DNA from: Silene conica
Lineage: Eukaryota; Streptophyta; Magnoliopsida; Caryophyllales; Caryophyllaceae
Assembly (NCBI GenBank): GCA_029255685.2
Contig: CM055319.2
Coordinates: 20,802,247-20,866,246, forward strand
Length of the DNA stretch: 64,000 bases
Reading direction: 5' to 3'
The notes beneath the pieces are model-generated. The model made no database searches. It was given only the letters and a program-made list of their open reading frames with translations, and had not been told where the DNA came from. Both the position numbers and the translations under genes were made by a program. Of the stretch, positions 35,257-47,600 are shown piece by piece; the stretch's first letter is position 1; every line of letters begins with the position of its first letter.

Positions 35257-37039
35257 TATAAAGTGATAAAAAAATTTGTACGCAAAACTTACCTTAAATG
35301 AAAATAAATGATAGGGAAATCTTTTTAGTGGTGGAGTAGGGGATAAGAAAAGTCTTTTAACTTACTAAAGTTAAGGAACCAATCACAGTCTCTTAAAATC
35401 TTTAGCTTTTATAGTAGGAGGATGGGACCCCAATCATAGTTTCTAGGGATGTCATTGGGGCGGGGCGGTTCGATTCAGTTTCGGATCAGTTTCATTCGGA
35501 TCGGGTTATTTCGGTTTACCTTTATTTTCGATTTCAGTTCGGTTCAATTCAGGTTGGAATCAGTTTTCGCTTTTAATCGGTTGTAAATATTTTGGGTCAG
35601 TTCAGGTTCGAGTCAGGTTAATACGGAACAGATATGATTCGGGTCGGGTCAATATCAGAGCAGATGAGATTCGATTCGGGCCATATTCGGATCGAATGTC
35701 AAGGGATTAATATTGGATTATATTTATATATCAAATATTTCGATTTTGTTTTTGATATAATTTTTAGATTTTTGTCCGATAATATTTCAAATTCTTTTAA
35801 TAGTAATATATAATTTGATTCCACATTTTTTTTCTTATCTATTTTTCTTTATAATTATTGATATATTATATATACAAATAATTTAAATATGAACGGTCAA
35901 ACATGCAATTGCGAAATAGTAGACATTCTTATATAAATACTCCGCGGTATATACATGATAAATTGATCATAAGTATTTCATATCTTACAACATCGACTTA
36001 TCTTTTAAATAATTAATTTGGACAACTTGGACCATAATTTCCGTAACAATATAAAAATATGTATATAAATAATTAATTATTGACGTTTAGGATAACTTGG
36101 ACCATATGTAACATCCCGTATTTTTATAAATATGTTTTTAAGCGTTTTTAATTATTTTAAGTAATAAAATAATATTTTAATTATTTATCGAAAAGTATTT
36201 TAAATAAAAGGGTAAGATCCATCTTAAGAACCTTAAGTCCTTAAGACGAATACAAACTCGGTAAATTTAAGTTCACATCTTAAAAACCCGTTCAAGTATC
36301 CTAACCCGTTTTATTTAACACGGAAAGGACAATCCTCAAGTCCCTTAAAATCAAATATGTCGACATATTCATTCTCTTCAAAAACAATATCACTGTAAAA
36401 ACAATTCCTCATAAACCTCCATTAAAACTCATCTTCTTTTGCTTAATCCTTCATCATCCGTTCATCAAATCGAGGTAATAATAACATTTTCGGAATCCTC
36501 ATCGAATTTGCAAGGCATCTATCACTTTCCTTTTTCAATCCCTTTACTTCGAAAAATCTGACCGTTTCTTAGAATTCGATTTTCGGTCCATAATTTCGGT
36601 TTTCGTGCTTATAGGTGTGGGCTTGGACGACCCGGAAGTGGATAGCTTCATCCTTGAGGAGGATCTTTGAGCCGGATTGCATTAGAGGTGACGATAATGA
36701 GAAAACTCGGCCTTATTGTGAATATTAGCATTCTGATTAGTAACATTCTGATTTTTGTTTAAGAATGATGTTTAATGGACTTAGTAACATGTTTAGGAAT
36801 GTTTTTATGTGATGACTTCATGCCTTGTTGATGTTCATATGCTCTTATATCATTTTCAGAAATTTCATGTTTAGCGACGGATACTTCATATAATCGTATT
36901 GAGGATTGTTATGGGTTTGTTTGCTGTTAGATAGTGATATTAGGTGATTAATGATGTTGGGTAAATCTTACATGTAGCAATTTTTAAGGTTTGTGTATCG
37001 AATTGTCGAATTTTGTATGGCTGGAAGTCGTATTTTCGC

Positions 37040-37410
37040 GTACAGGCTCTCTGAGCCGGTCGACCGGCTGGGAGCGTCTTTAGCGTGTTTTGCGAGTTTT
37101 TGAAGAAAATTGGTTTTGGACTGCCAGCCGGCCGACCGGCTGCCTGCCGACCGGCTGGTGGTCTCTTTGTGTTGTCTTTGTGTATTTTCGAGAACATAAG
37201 AATAGGGAGCCCAGCCGGCAGACCGGCCGCCTGCCAGCCGGCTGGGAGTGCATTTGGGGTGTGGGTTGCGAATTTTGAGAACCTAGGATTCGGGTTCCCA
37301 GCCGGCCGACCGGCTGCCTGCCGACCGGCTGGGAGTCCTTTTTGGGCTGTTTTGGGTTTTAAAGGAAGGAAGGCTGAAGGGAACACCAGCTGGCCGACCG
37401 GCTGGGGACC
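37040..37410. repeat. ~90-bp units with palindromic GCCGGCCGACCGGC cores (in the solo LTR)
   Basis: Cores of the form CAGCCGGCCGACCGGCTG, followed by CCTGCCGACCGGCTGGG, occur near 37121, 37212 and 37298, with partial copies at 37050 and 37388. They are separated by unrelated ~55-bp spacers. Each core can fold on itself and pair with the others. Overlapping frames are open on both strands (LPAGRPAACRPAG and its complement) because of the repeat, not because of a gene. Confidence 0.8.
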
Positions 37411-37704
37411 CCTGTAGGCTGTTTTCGTTTTGTAATTCGCTTATAACTTTTAAACGGTTGATCGGTTTTGATTGAAACTCGTTTTGTGTACCTTTGATAT
37501 GTGTTTGAGGTCCCCGGAGAATGGGCAACACTATATTGGGTTCGGGAATGGAGAGAGGATAGAGACCCCCCGGTCGGGTAACCGAAAGGGAAACCGGCTC
37601 TCCCTCAACTTAGTTCCCGGGGTCAATTAAGTGTTGGTTAGAAGTTAAGAAAGTAGAACTATAGTTTAGTTCATAGACTTTGTTGATATTGTATTGATGC
37701 GTAT

Positions 37705-38260
37705 TAAGTTATGCCTTAAGCTGGCATCTGAACTTAATACGTGAGTTGTTTGTCATATATGGGGATATGCCTTAAGCTGGCCTCTGAGCTCCATATGTGT
37801 ATGTTTGTCGTGTCTGGGACATGCCTTAAGTTGGCCTCTGAGTCCAGACATGTTTGATTGTGATCGCGTTGGAACATGCCTTAAGTTGGCCTCTGAGTCT
37901 GACGAGTAGAGCAGCTGCACAACGGGGTAGCTAAGGAACTGACACCTTGCCCGGAGTGCAGATGTTTGATGCTAGAACATGCCTTAAGCTGGCCTCTGAG
38001 TTTAGTATCTTGTGATGTGGTGAAGGGACATGCCTTAAGCTGGCCTCTGAGTCCTTTACTTTTGGATGCTAGTCTATGCCTTAAGTTGACCGCTGAGTCT
38101 AGTGTCTTGCTGATTGGCAGGTCCATGCCTTAAGTTGGCCTCTGAGTCCTTGCTTGCTGAATGTTTTGGTGTTTAGGTTATGTCTTAAGTTGACCGCTGA
38201 ACCTTTACACTTGCTGATCGATTAGTATATAGGTTATGTCTTAAGTTGACCGCTGAACCT
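37705..38260. repeat. About ten copies of a ~22-bp motif, CCTTAAGYTGGCCTCTGAG, spaced ~50 bp
   Basis: Copies lie near 37713, 37768, 37820, 37876, 37980, 38030, 38085, 38127, 38180 and 38238. The later ones read CTTAAGTTGACCGCTGA. Spacers repeat the word before each motif (for example CATATG, GACATG), as if each unit ends by echoing its start. The array is flanked by a direct repeat of a GACCCCCC/GGGTAACC/GGGAAACCGGCTCTCC block at about 37562-37605 and 38401-38442. Non-coding. Confidence 0.8.
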
Positions 38261-38756
38261 TATACTTGCTAAGTTTATCTGCTTGCCTAGAGTTGGTATA
38301 GTGTCAGATATAGATGTTGATGTTAATACTTGATTTTGTGGTTGATCATCCAAGGCATTGGATGACTCTATGATCGGTTTCATAAATAGTTGGATTGAAA
38401 GACCCCCCGACTGGGTAACCAGTAGGGAAACCGGCTCTCCTTCCTAACGGTTTATGAAGTTGGTTGAGAGCCGTGCATTAGAGTTTGCATGATAGTATGA
38501 GATTAGTTGATGAGATATTGTTATGCTTCACATGTTTATATATGTTGGAGTATTCTGTATTGCTTTTTGTGTTACGTGTTGTTACAAAAAGTGGCTAGGA
38601 GAACTCTAGTCACGCCCTACTGATTGTGGCGTACATGTTTTCATGTATGTAGGTACATGCAGGTTGGCAGGGTTCACGAGAGAGCTAGCGAGTGATGATC
38701 CCGTTGTCATCATCTGACTTACACTTATATCGTTTAGCTGGACTCTTAGTTTTGAT

Positions 38757-39404
38757 TAGGGCTGAGTAAAAAATCCGATGATCCGAATTGATCCGACATC
38801 CGATCCGTATCTGATCCGAATTAATGGATATCTGATCCGAAAAGTGGTTTGGTTCGGATACCCGTATCCGAAATATTTGGATATCGGATCAAATATGGAT
38901 ATCTGGCTTAAAATTTTGGATATCCGATATCCGAAAGTTATCGGAACGGATATCAAATATTGGATCGGATATCCGATATCCGGGTAATATCTGATCCGTA
39001 TCCGAGATTTGATCAATAAATATTAAATAACACTAGCTAATTTCATTTCACTCAATAACCGTCATTCAAAAATTGTAAATAACCCTCGTCTACAAAACCG
39101 TAAATTTTAATTTCTTTTCATTAACAAAACAAATAATCCACAATTCCACATTCACAAACCCACATTTTCATTTTTATTACGCTATTTTTCTTTTTTATTA
39201 CAGTTTTGACAATATATATTTACATTGATCAGATATCGGATATCGGATAACTGATCCGAAATCTTCGGATAGTTTCGGATACTAAATTTTGGATATCCGA
39301 ACATTTCGGATCAGATCATGGATACTAAAATTTTGAATTTTCAGATCGGATATCCGATCCGAAGTAGGGTTTCAGATCAAATACCCGATCCATACTCTGC
39401 CCTA
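38757..39404. mobile_element. hAT-like MITE, 648 bp, nested in the solo LTR
   Basis: TAGGGCTGAGTA and TACTCTGCCCTA are terminal inverted repeats with 8-bp duplications GTTTTGAT at 38749-38756 and 39405-39412. Both flanks are arrays of GGATATCCGATCC-like motifs, themselves near-palindromic. The interior (39005-39230) is AT-rich and non-coding. Confidence 0.85.
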
Positions 39405-40426
39405 GTTTTGATACAGTTTTTGTTGGTGCCTGTAGGGATGTTCCATCCCAGGCTGTTGTATATATTTGGTTTTGATACTTAGACAGTATACTTATCTATT
39501 TCAGCTTTCAGTTTTCAGTTTCAGTTTTAATTCACCTCGCATTTTTATGTTAAAAAGTTTTAATTCCGCTGCATTTTTAGTACTTTGTATGTTTTAATTT
39601 TCCGCTTTCGCGAGGGGTTTTACACCATAATTTCCGTAACAATATAAAAATATGTATGTAAATAATTAATTTTTTTTCTTTTGTTTGACAAACGACAATT
39701 ACTACATTCGGGTAATTTCGAGTTTCGGTTGAATTTCGGTCATCATTAAGCAGGTTGAAAACGGTTCGGGTGTGTTTCGATTCAGGTCAAACGACCAGTT
39801 CAGGTTGAAACAGTTTAGGTTTATTCGATCTCAGGTCTATTTCGGATATTACAAATTCAGTGCAATTTCGAATCAGTTCAGGTCGATTCAGGTTTCGGGG
39901 TGAAGTTCAGTTATACATTTCAGATGTACGGTCAGGTGTTGATTCAGTTATTTTCGATCGGTTTTTCGAGTTCGGTATACTTTTGCCAGGTCTACCGTAC
40001 CCATCAAGAAAACCTCGTACCCATCCCCGCCCCACCACCCATGGCGGGTACAAGTTTCAAAAACCATCCCCGCCCCACCACCCATGGCGGGTACAAGTTT
40101 TCAAAACCATCCCCGCCCCACCTACCCATTAACCCGCTATACCATAAATTTTTTCGATCGTTTTTCGTAAAAGTTGGTTTAATCACTATTAATTTCAATT
40201 TTCAAGAGTTTGTTTAAATAATTTTAGTTATTTACCAAAATTGGTAAAATATTATAAAATAGTTATTTTTAACACTACGTCTTAATTATAACCAAATAAT
40301 AGTTGTAAAATTATCGTAATAATGACATTAATTTTTATAATAATTGGCGGGTAGGCGGGTATGAAGTGGGTAACACGCAAAAAGCATCCCCACCCCACCA
40401 CCCATGGCGGGTAAAATTTTCATAAC

Positions 40427-41855
40427 TGATAGGCTTATCGCGTACCTAACAAAGATACCCTAGGCTTAACTAACAAATGAATGTAGATAAGGAAGTAGGG
40501 GTCGATCTCAGGGAGACGGTAGATGCAATATGACAAGCTATGGTTAGAATTTTATCAAGGTCGATTCGATTGATTGTTTGGTTTGATGATTAAAACGATA
40601 ACAAATTGAGATGTAAAATAATGATAATAAAAGATCTAGGGAAATAGGTTCACACATGTAAATTAGCAATAATAGATGTCGAATTGGGGAAACATATGAT
40701 CAAAAGTTGTCTAGACTTATTAGCAATTATCTCTCGATTTTATTACTAGTCTTAGAACGATTACTAGCGGGCTCTCGCACTTACTAGGTCGCGCTACAAA
40801 ACATGCTTAGCCAAATTCTATCCCCGACTTTCGATCTTAGGAAAAGAATTAACAAGATAACCAATAATTGTGATCAAGAATCAAAGGTTAACAATACATA
40901 ACAAGCATGTTATAGAAACAACAAATTAATAATAATAAATCCCAATTCAACAATTATCAATTACTAATCTAACATGGCTTCCCTAAACCCTAGATTATAA
41001 AACTACTCACTCATGATAATATATAAACTAACAAAGATTGATTTAATTAACATAAACATGATAACAATATATAAATTGGAATTAAAAAGATAATATAAAA
41101 GTAAGGAAAAGAAATTACCAACTTAAGGAAATAAGAACAAGAACTTGATTAATAAGAGTAAAGTAATCTTCAAATAAAACCCGGAATTAAAACATAAAAG
41201 TTGATGATTGATAAACTAAGAACATAAAAGAAACTAGGTTTTTGTAGAATTAGGGAAATGTATGAAAAAGCATGAGTAAAATGCTCTCTAGTGATGAGTT
41301 TAAATACAAAAACTAGCTAGGAAAGTGAAGAGTTGCTCAGTTGCACAATCCCCGAAAATCCGGGGACCAAACAGTCTTAGGGGGCGCAGCAATTGAGGCC
41401 AAGAATTGCTCAGGTATCAAACCCCAAGATTCTGGGGTTTGAACAAGTCTCGGGGGCGCAGCAATTGAGGCCAATGGCTATCTCGCATCAACCCCGAGAT
41501 TCTGGGGTTCGAACAGCAATCCGGGGACCTTGCAATCTCTTCTTTTCTTTACTAGTTCTCACTTTCTTTGCTCAAGTACCAACCAAATTTCATTTCTTCT
41601 TCCTCGGGAATGAGTGAATCTTCCCAAAACGCCCTTTCATGGCCAAAACTCGCTCCAAATAGCCTCGTAGTGTTCGGTGAATGCCAAAATGATAGAAAAA
41701 TGTCGTAACTTGCTCCGTTTCCTACAAAATGCAACAAAACATGCAAAACACCTACAACACGGAATTAGCTCATAAAATCACCTCATAAAGTGCAAATTAT
41801 CATGTAAAGATGAGCTAAAAGAGGGGTGAAAATCATATAAAAATAAGACACATCA
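40427..41855 (-). repeat. Athila LTR 1 (3' LTR of copy 1), 1429 bp
   Basis: Plus strand begins TGATAGGCTTATCGCG and ends AGACACATCA. The left flank is the ATAAC duplication. It appears identical to LTR 3 and differs from LTR 2 at one base I could find (C at 41780 against T at 51791). The 41345-41525 part carries three short hairpins and a repeated GGGGGCGCAGCAATTGAGGC phrase, discussed in the findings. Confidence 0.95.
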
Positions 41856-41869
41856 AATTCCCCCAAGCT
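41856..41869 (-). other. Polypurine tract, copy 1
   Basis: Minus strand AGCTTGGGGGAATT directly before the 3' LTR start TGATGTG. This is the primer for plus-strand DNA synthesis in Ty3/gypsy elements. Confidence 0.85.
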
Positions 41870-43405
41870 AAACCCTTGCTTGTCCCAAGCAAGCACACAA
41901 TATCAAGACAAGGGTAAGGAGCACCAAATCTCATCAATTGCAAATCCCAACATAAGCCAACAAGCGCAATGAATCATAATCCCAAAAACAACGTGGGCAT
42001 AAGGATAATGCAAAAACATGGATGAGATTTACATGACGGCGTAGCATGAAAGATTTTATTCAAACTTTTCGGCTCTTGCATGATCTTATTGACAATGGAC
42101 TCTCGCGGTACACTCAAGCACACATTTATATGTAAAAGGAAATTTGTATGAGTGACACTCTCCTAAACTCTACTCATGAGAGTGCGCCCGCAATCTAATA
42201 TGGTGATCATTCCAAGTCCACGAGTCAAAACAATCAAATGCAAGCATAAAAAGAAGAAGCCAAGGATTAGAGGAAGGCTATGGTGATGGGTAAGAAAGGG
42301 GAACATATGAATTATGGTAAGTGGAGCTAAGTCAAGCTAGCAACTAACCAAAGAATGCATGGATGCTCAATCCAAATCCCAAACCCATCCCAAGTAGGAG
42401 GCTTGAAGTCAAAAGTAGCATATTGACTTCTTTTCATAACAATTCAAGTGTAAACTTCCCAAATACTTGTGATATAAAACATGGAAGTTAAATCACAAAA
42501 CCTCTTCTTCTCTTTTCTTTTCAACAACTCAATTTCGTGCTTCTTTTTTTCATATTTCTCAACTCTTTCAATTTTTTTCCTTCTTGTATTTCAATTCTTT
42601 TTTCTTCACATCATTTTTTCATTCTTTTTTTCACATTATTTTTTCAACTTCTCATTTTTTCAATCTTCTTTCTTCAACTCGAGAATAAAACGAGACACGG
42701 AAATCAGTAATTCCGTCTTACCAAGCTCACAATGACACAAAAACGGACCATATATCCCAAATGAGCACCCAAACACCAATGATAAAGCTACTAACTCGAC
42801 AAGGTAGGCAAGTTTAAATGTAGCTAGATATGAGAAAATGTATATGAGGGTGAAAATGGGCAACAAAGTCATGTGAATGGCTTCAAATGCTTACAAATTA
42901 TGAATGCAATGCTAATGAGAAATGGAATAAAGACCGTACTTGTGCGTTTTGATGTAACGCACACCACAAGGAGACCTACACACACCTAAGTGAGACCGGG
43001 TATAGATGCACCGGTCTAAGGAGGCTCTACCTTTCAAATTTTTGTAGGTTGCCAATGTCAAGATCAAGCCTAATAGGTCCAAATTCCATCCCTCACCCAC
43101 TATGTCAAGACATCCCCATGTTTGCAAAAATCCCGTCAATAAATGTGATTCAAATAGCTATGAAGCTATAATTGGGATAAGCAAAGAGAGAAATTAAAGA
43201 GCAAAAGTGAGGGCAAGCATCACGAAAATTCATGGAAAGCACACAATTTTTTAAATTTTTTGATTTTTGATTTTCTTTATGAAGAAACTACATGCAAGCT
43301 AAACTAACATGCTCTAACAAGATGCAAATCCCTCCCCCAAGCTAAACATCACATTGTCCCTAATGTGCTGAACAAGGAACAACCATCAAACCGTAGAAAC
43401 GGTTC
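41870..43405 (-). other. Non-coding region between the env-position ORF and the 3' LTR, copy 1
   Basis: About 1.5 kb with no supported frame. It includes a pyrimidine-rich tract at 42498-42675 (TTTTCTTTTTTC type on the plus strand, purine-rich in the sense strand). The same sequence occupies 51881-53416 in copy 2. Confidence 0.6.
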
Positions 43406-43798
43406 TCACACATAATCCAGCAAGAGAAAATGTTTAATGGGGAAAGGGGAGAACAACGAAAATGCAAGGGAAATAAAGATGCTTACTAGACTATCTAGCC
43501 TCCCCCAAGCTAGTATGTACAAGGGGATGAGTGATAGCAAATCACTCGGAAGCGGCATGGTAATCGGTAGCACGACCATCAACATCGCGGGTCTCCTCGT
43601 CATCAGCTCCACCGCCGTCTTGGACACCAGAAGTACCTGCAGAAACATCAGCTTGAGCTTCTGGAAAGTATCCCATTGTTGGGACGAGATGAATTTCACG
43701 TCGGGATAGTCAACATCGGGACCGTACGCCACTTGTACAGGGGTAGGACTCTCCGTATTTTCCGGCCTAGCTCTCTTCTTCGTCCCTTTTGAAGGCAT
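43406..43798 (-). CDS. Short ORF in the env-like position, copy 1 (130 residues)
   Basis: It lies in the sense orientation about 0.9 kb after the pol stop, where Athila elements can carry a third, env-like frame. The product starts MPSKGTKKRARPENTESP, a basic hydrophilic head. About half of it is hydrophobic (VVLPITMPLPSDLL, ILAWGRLDSLVSIFISLAF), giving up to two possible membrane segments. I do not recognise a domain. At 130 residues it is far shorter than an envelope protein, so it may be a degraded or spliced remnant. The same frame is intact in copy 2. Confidence 0.4.
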   Translation of the reverse strand: MPSKGTKKRARPENTESPTPVQVAYGPDVDYPDVKFISSQQWDTFQKLKLMFLQVLLVSKTAVELMTRRPAMLMVVLPITMPLPSDLLSLIPLYILAWGRLDSLVSIFISLAFSLFSPFPIKHFLLLDYV

Positions 43799-44334
43799 TA
43801 TGAGGTGGAAATCTGAAAAAGTGGCGAATTAGAACACAAAGAGAGCGAAAAAACAATCAAAATTTCGCTAAAGAGCGGAAATGTTCAGCAAAAAGCACAA
43901 AAACCACATGAAATCAATACAAAACAGATTGTATACGGAAAACCCGTCACAAAATAAACCCAAATCGAAATTAGGGTTAGGATTAGAGTAATTGGGAAGG
44001 GGAAGTGAATGGAGAGGGAAAAGCAGGCAGCAGCGCGCGGCAGCAGGCGGTCGGCGGCGGTGGCCGGAGAGCAGCAGCAGCCGGCGGCAGCAGCGCACGG
44101 CTGGAGCAGTAGCAACGCGCGGCAGCGCACGGCGGACAGCACGCGGCAGCAGCAGTACGTGGGGAAGGGTGGTGGTTGCGGGAGGGTGTTAGGGTAGCGG
44201 CCGGCTGGTGAAGGTGGCGGGAACTAGCGGTGGTGACGGGATGGTGGCGGCAGTGTTGAGGGTTTGGTGTGGGATTGTGTTTCTTTTCCTTTCTTTTTAA
44301 TTTCACGTGAAAGCTCTTTTGTGGTTTATTTGTT

Positions 44335-44371
<37 letters not shown>

Positions 44372-44689
44372 TGCTGCGCCCCCGAGATATGTTTGATCCC
44401 CGACATCTCGGGGTTCCAACGCGCTGGCTTTCAAGCGTGAAATTGCTGCGCCCCCAACTCTTGTTTAAACCCCGATTTCTCGGGGTTCCAACACTGCTAG
44501 TTATCACTTCCGCAAGACGAAGAAAGCAACAACTTGAGACACCTACAAAATTAACAAGAAGCACAATTAAGCATCCTTTCTTGAAAATAAAATAAAAGAA
44601 GTAAACAAAAATTAAAAACTAGCTAAACCCGGGTTGCCTCCCGAGAAGCGCAATTTAAAGTCTTGCTAGACGTAGAAAGCTTGAACGGA
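43799..44689 (-). other. Post-pol spacer, copy 1: CAG/CGG-rich tract, poly(T) and hairpin modules
   Basis: It contains a GC-rich region at 44018-44165 (GCAGCAGCGCGCGGCAGCAG style), a run of 31 Ts at 44336-44366, and two hairpin modules at 44369-44495 built on GCTGCGCCCCC and CCCCGATTTCTCGGGG. The modules match the LTR in inverse orientation. Open frames across the GC-rich tract are compositional. Confidence 0.6.
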
Positions 44690-47600
44690 TTAATTTTTCA
44701 AAGACGGAGGTTCCAAGAAAACCTCCTCCACGACTCCAATTATTGCACTCTCGTGATAAACCTTTAATCGATGACCATTGACTTTGAATTTTTCACCATT
44801 GGTAGTCATCACCTCGACGGAACCAAGCTTGTTGACATTAGTAACGGTATATGGACCGGACCACCTTGATCTTAGTTTTCCCGGAAAAATCTTCAAACGG
44901 GAATTGAATAAGAGCACCTTATCACCAATCATAAAATTTTTCTTGAGAATTTTCTTATCATGCCACCGCTTTGTCTTTTCCTTGTAAAGACGAGAACTTT
45001 CATAAGCTTGCAACCGGAATTCATCAAGTTCATTAAGTTGCAACAATCGCTTCTCTCCACAAAGAGTAGCATCAAAATTGAGCTCTTTGATAGCCCAAAA
45101 AGCTTTTTGTTCCATCTCCACCGGTAAATGACAAGCTTTTCCATAGACCAACCTATACGGTGAAGTACCAATAGGTGTCTTGAAAGCGGTCCGATATGCC
45201 CACAAGGTGTCATCTAGCTTTGTACTCCAATCCTTCCTTGACTTAGCAACAACTTTTTCAAGAATGGATTTGATTTCACGATTGGAGACCTCGACTTGGC
45301 CACTTGTTTGCGGATGGTAGGCCAAGCCCCTTCTATGAGAAACCCCGTATTTAGCAAGCAATGCATCTAGTTGTTTCTCACCAAAATGAGTTCCACGATC
45401 ACTAATCACCGCTCTAGGTACACCAAAGCGCGGAAAGATGATCTTTTTGAACAAACTTATGACATGACGGGCATCATTAGTTGGAGTAGCAATGGCTTCT
45501 ACCCATTTAGAAACGTAATCAACGACGACCAAGATATAACAATTACCCTTTGATGAAGGAAAAAGGGCCTTGGTAATCGATACCCCACACATCAAAAATT
45601 CCAACCTTAAGAATCCCATTTTGAGGCATCTCGTGCCTCCTTGAAATAGAGCCGGTTCTTTGGCAAGCATCACATGCCATCACAAAATTCTTAGCATCTT
45701 GGAACATACTAGGCCAATAGAAGCCGGATTGGAGAATCTTAGCAACGGTCTTAGATGGTCCATGGTGACCACCATAAGGAGAAGAATGACAACCTTCTAA
45801 TACACCCTTCACATCCCATTGCGGGATACATCTCCGGTATAGCCCATCGGAGCAATGTTTGAACAAATGAGGATCATCCCAAAGATAAAATTTGGCATCA
45901 TGCATGAACTTCTTTCTTTGTTGATAGGAGAGGTTAGGCGGCAACTCATGACCAACAAGATAGTTGGCAATATCGGCATACCATGGTGTATTCTCATCTA
46001 CCATCATCAAGGAGTCATCGGCAAAAGAATCATCAATAGGTATATGAATACCTCCATCATCAAACCTCAAACGGGAGAGGTGATCGGCAACAACATTTTC
46101 GGCTCCTTTCTTGTCACGAATCTCAAGATCAAATTCTTGCAAGAGCAAGATCCATCTAATGAGCCTTGGCTTTGCCTCCTTCTTTGAAAGTAGATGTTTC
46201 AAGGCGGCGTGATCGGTATGGACAATGACTTTGGAGCCAATCAAGTAAGAACGAAATTTGTCTAAAGCATAGACAATAGCAAGAAGCTCCTTCTCGGTAG
46301 TGGCATAGTTGATTTGAGCTTCATCCAACGTTTTGCTCGCATAGTAAAGTGCATGGAGCGCCTTGTCTTTCCTTTGTCCAAGTACGGCACCCACCGCATA
46401 GTCACTTGCATCACACATCAATTCAAAGGGCAAGCTCCAATCCGGTGATTGGATGATAGGGGCGGAGATCAAAGCCTTCTTAATCCTGTGGAATGACTCA
46501 AGGCAAGCATTAGTAAACACAAATGGAGCATCCTTTAAAAGGAGCTCGGTAAGGGGCTTAGCAATTTTGGAAAAATCCTTGATAAACCTACGGTAAAACC
46601 CCGCATGACCTAAAAAGCTCCGCACCCCTTTGACATTCACGGGAGGGGGAAGTTGTTCAATTACTTGAACCTTAGCACGATCCACTTCAATACCTCTTTC
46701 CGAAACAAGATGGCCTAGTACCACTCCTTCATTCACCATGAAGTGACACTTTTCCCAATTCAAAACTAAGTCCACTTCTTCACATCTTTTCAAGACCTTA
46801 GTCAAGTTGGCCAAACAAGCATCAAAAGTAGTGCCATAGACACTAAAATCATCCATAAAAACTTCCATGATCGACTCAATGAAATCTGAGAAAATACTAG
46901 TCATGCAACGTTGGAAGGTTGCGGGGGCATTACATAGACCAAAGGGCATCCTACGGTAAGCAAAGGTACCATAAGGGCAAGTGAAAGTGGTCTTCTCTTG
47001 ATCATCGGGATGTATGGGTATTTGGAAGAAACCCGAATAACCATCTAAGTAGCAAAAGTACTTATGACATGCCAACCTCTCCAACATTTGGTCAATAAAG
47101 GGTAATGGGTAATGGTCCTTCTTGGTGGCGAAATTCAACCTCCTATAGTCAATGCACATGCGCCATCCCGTCACAATTCGAGTAGGGATGAGTTCGTTCT
47201 TATCATTTTTGACTACCGTAGTCCCTCCTTTCTTAGGGACCACTTGGACCGGACTTACCCACTTTGAATCGGAAATTGCATAGATAATTCCCGCATCTAA
47301 AAGTTTCATGACTTCCTTTTTGACAACTTCTTGCATGTTAGGATTTAATCGACGTTGACCTTGGACACATGGTTTATGATCCTCTTCAAGATGAATTCTA
47401 TGCATGCAAAATTCGGGGCTTATACCCCTCAAATCATCAAGAGTATAACCAATGGCTTTTCTACGTGTTCTCAACACATCCAATAGAGAAGACAATTGAC
47501 TCTCACTCAAATGGGCACTAACTATGACCGGGCACATTTCCGATTCATCAAGAAAAGCATACTTCAAGTTCAAGGGGAGGGGTTTGAGTTCGGGTTTTTG

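Larger units (their letters stand above)
36107..39624 (+). mobile_element. Solo LTR, 3518 bp, of a Ty3/gypsy-like retrotransposon
   Basis: The segment begins TGTAACATCCCGTATTTT and ends GAGGGGTTTTACA, i.e. TG...CA boundaries with a short inverted repeat (TGTAA/TTACA). It is flanked by the 5-bp duplication CCATA (36102-36106 and 39625-39629). No gag-pol, primer site or polypurine tract lies inside, so it is a solo LTR left after LTR-LTR recombination. The TGTAACAYCCC start and large size resemble LTRs of chromoviral Tekay/Del elements, but without coding sequence the lineage is inference. It holds two unusual repeat arrays and a nested hAT MITE. Strand is given as the orientation in which it starts with TG; true transcriptional sense is unknown. 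Confidence 0.75.

Noticed and set aside
37705..38260. Regularly spaced repeats that superficially resemble a CRISPR array
   Set aside because: The repeats are degenerate, the spacers are related to each other, the setting is a plant LTR and there are no cas genes.
43983..44564. 193-residue minus-strand frame and the overlapping plus-strand frames rich in Ala, Ser, Arg and Pro
   Set aside because: Open on several frames because of CAG/CGG-rich composition and a long A/T run; no domain. Copy 2 breaks the long frame through a changed T-run length.
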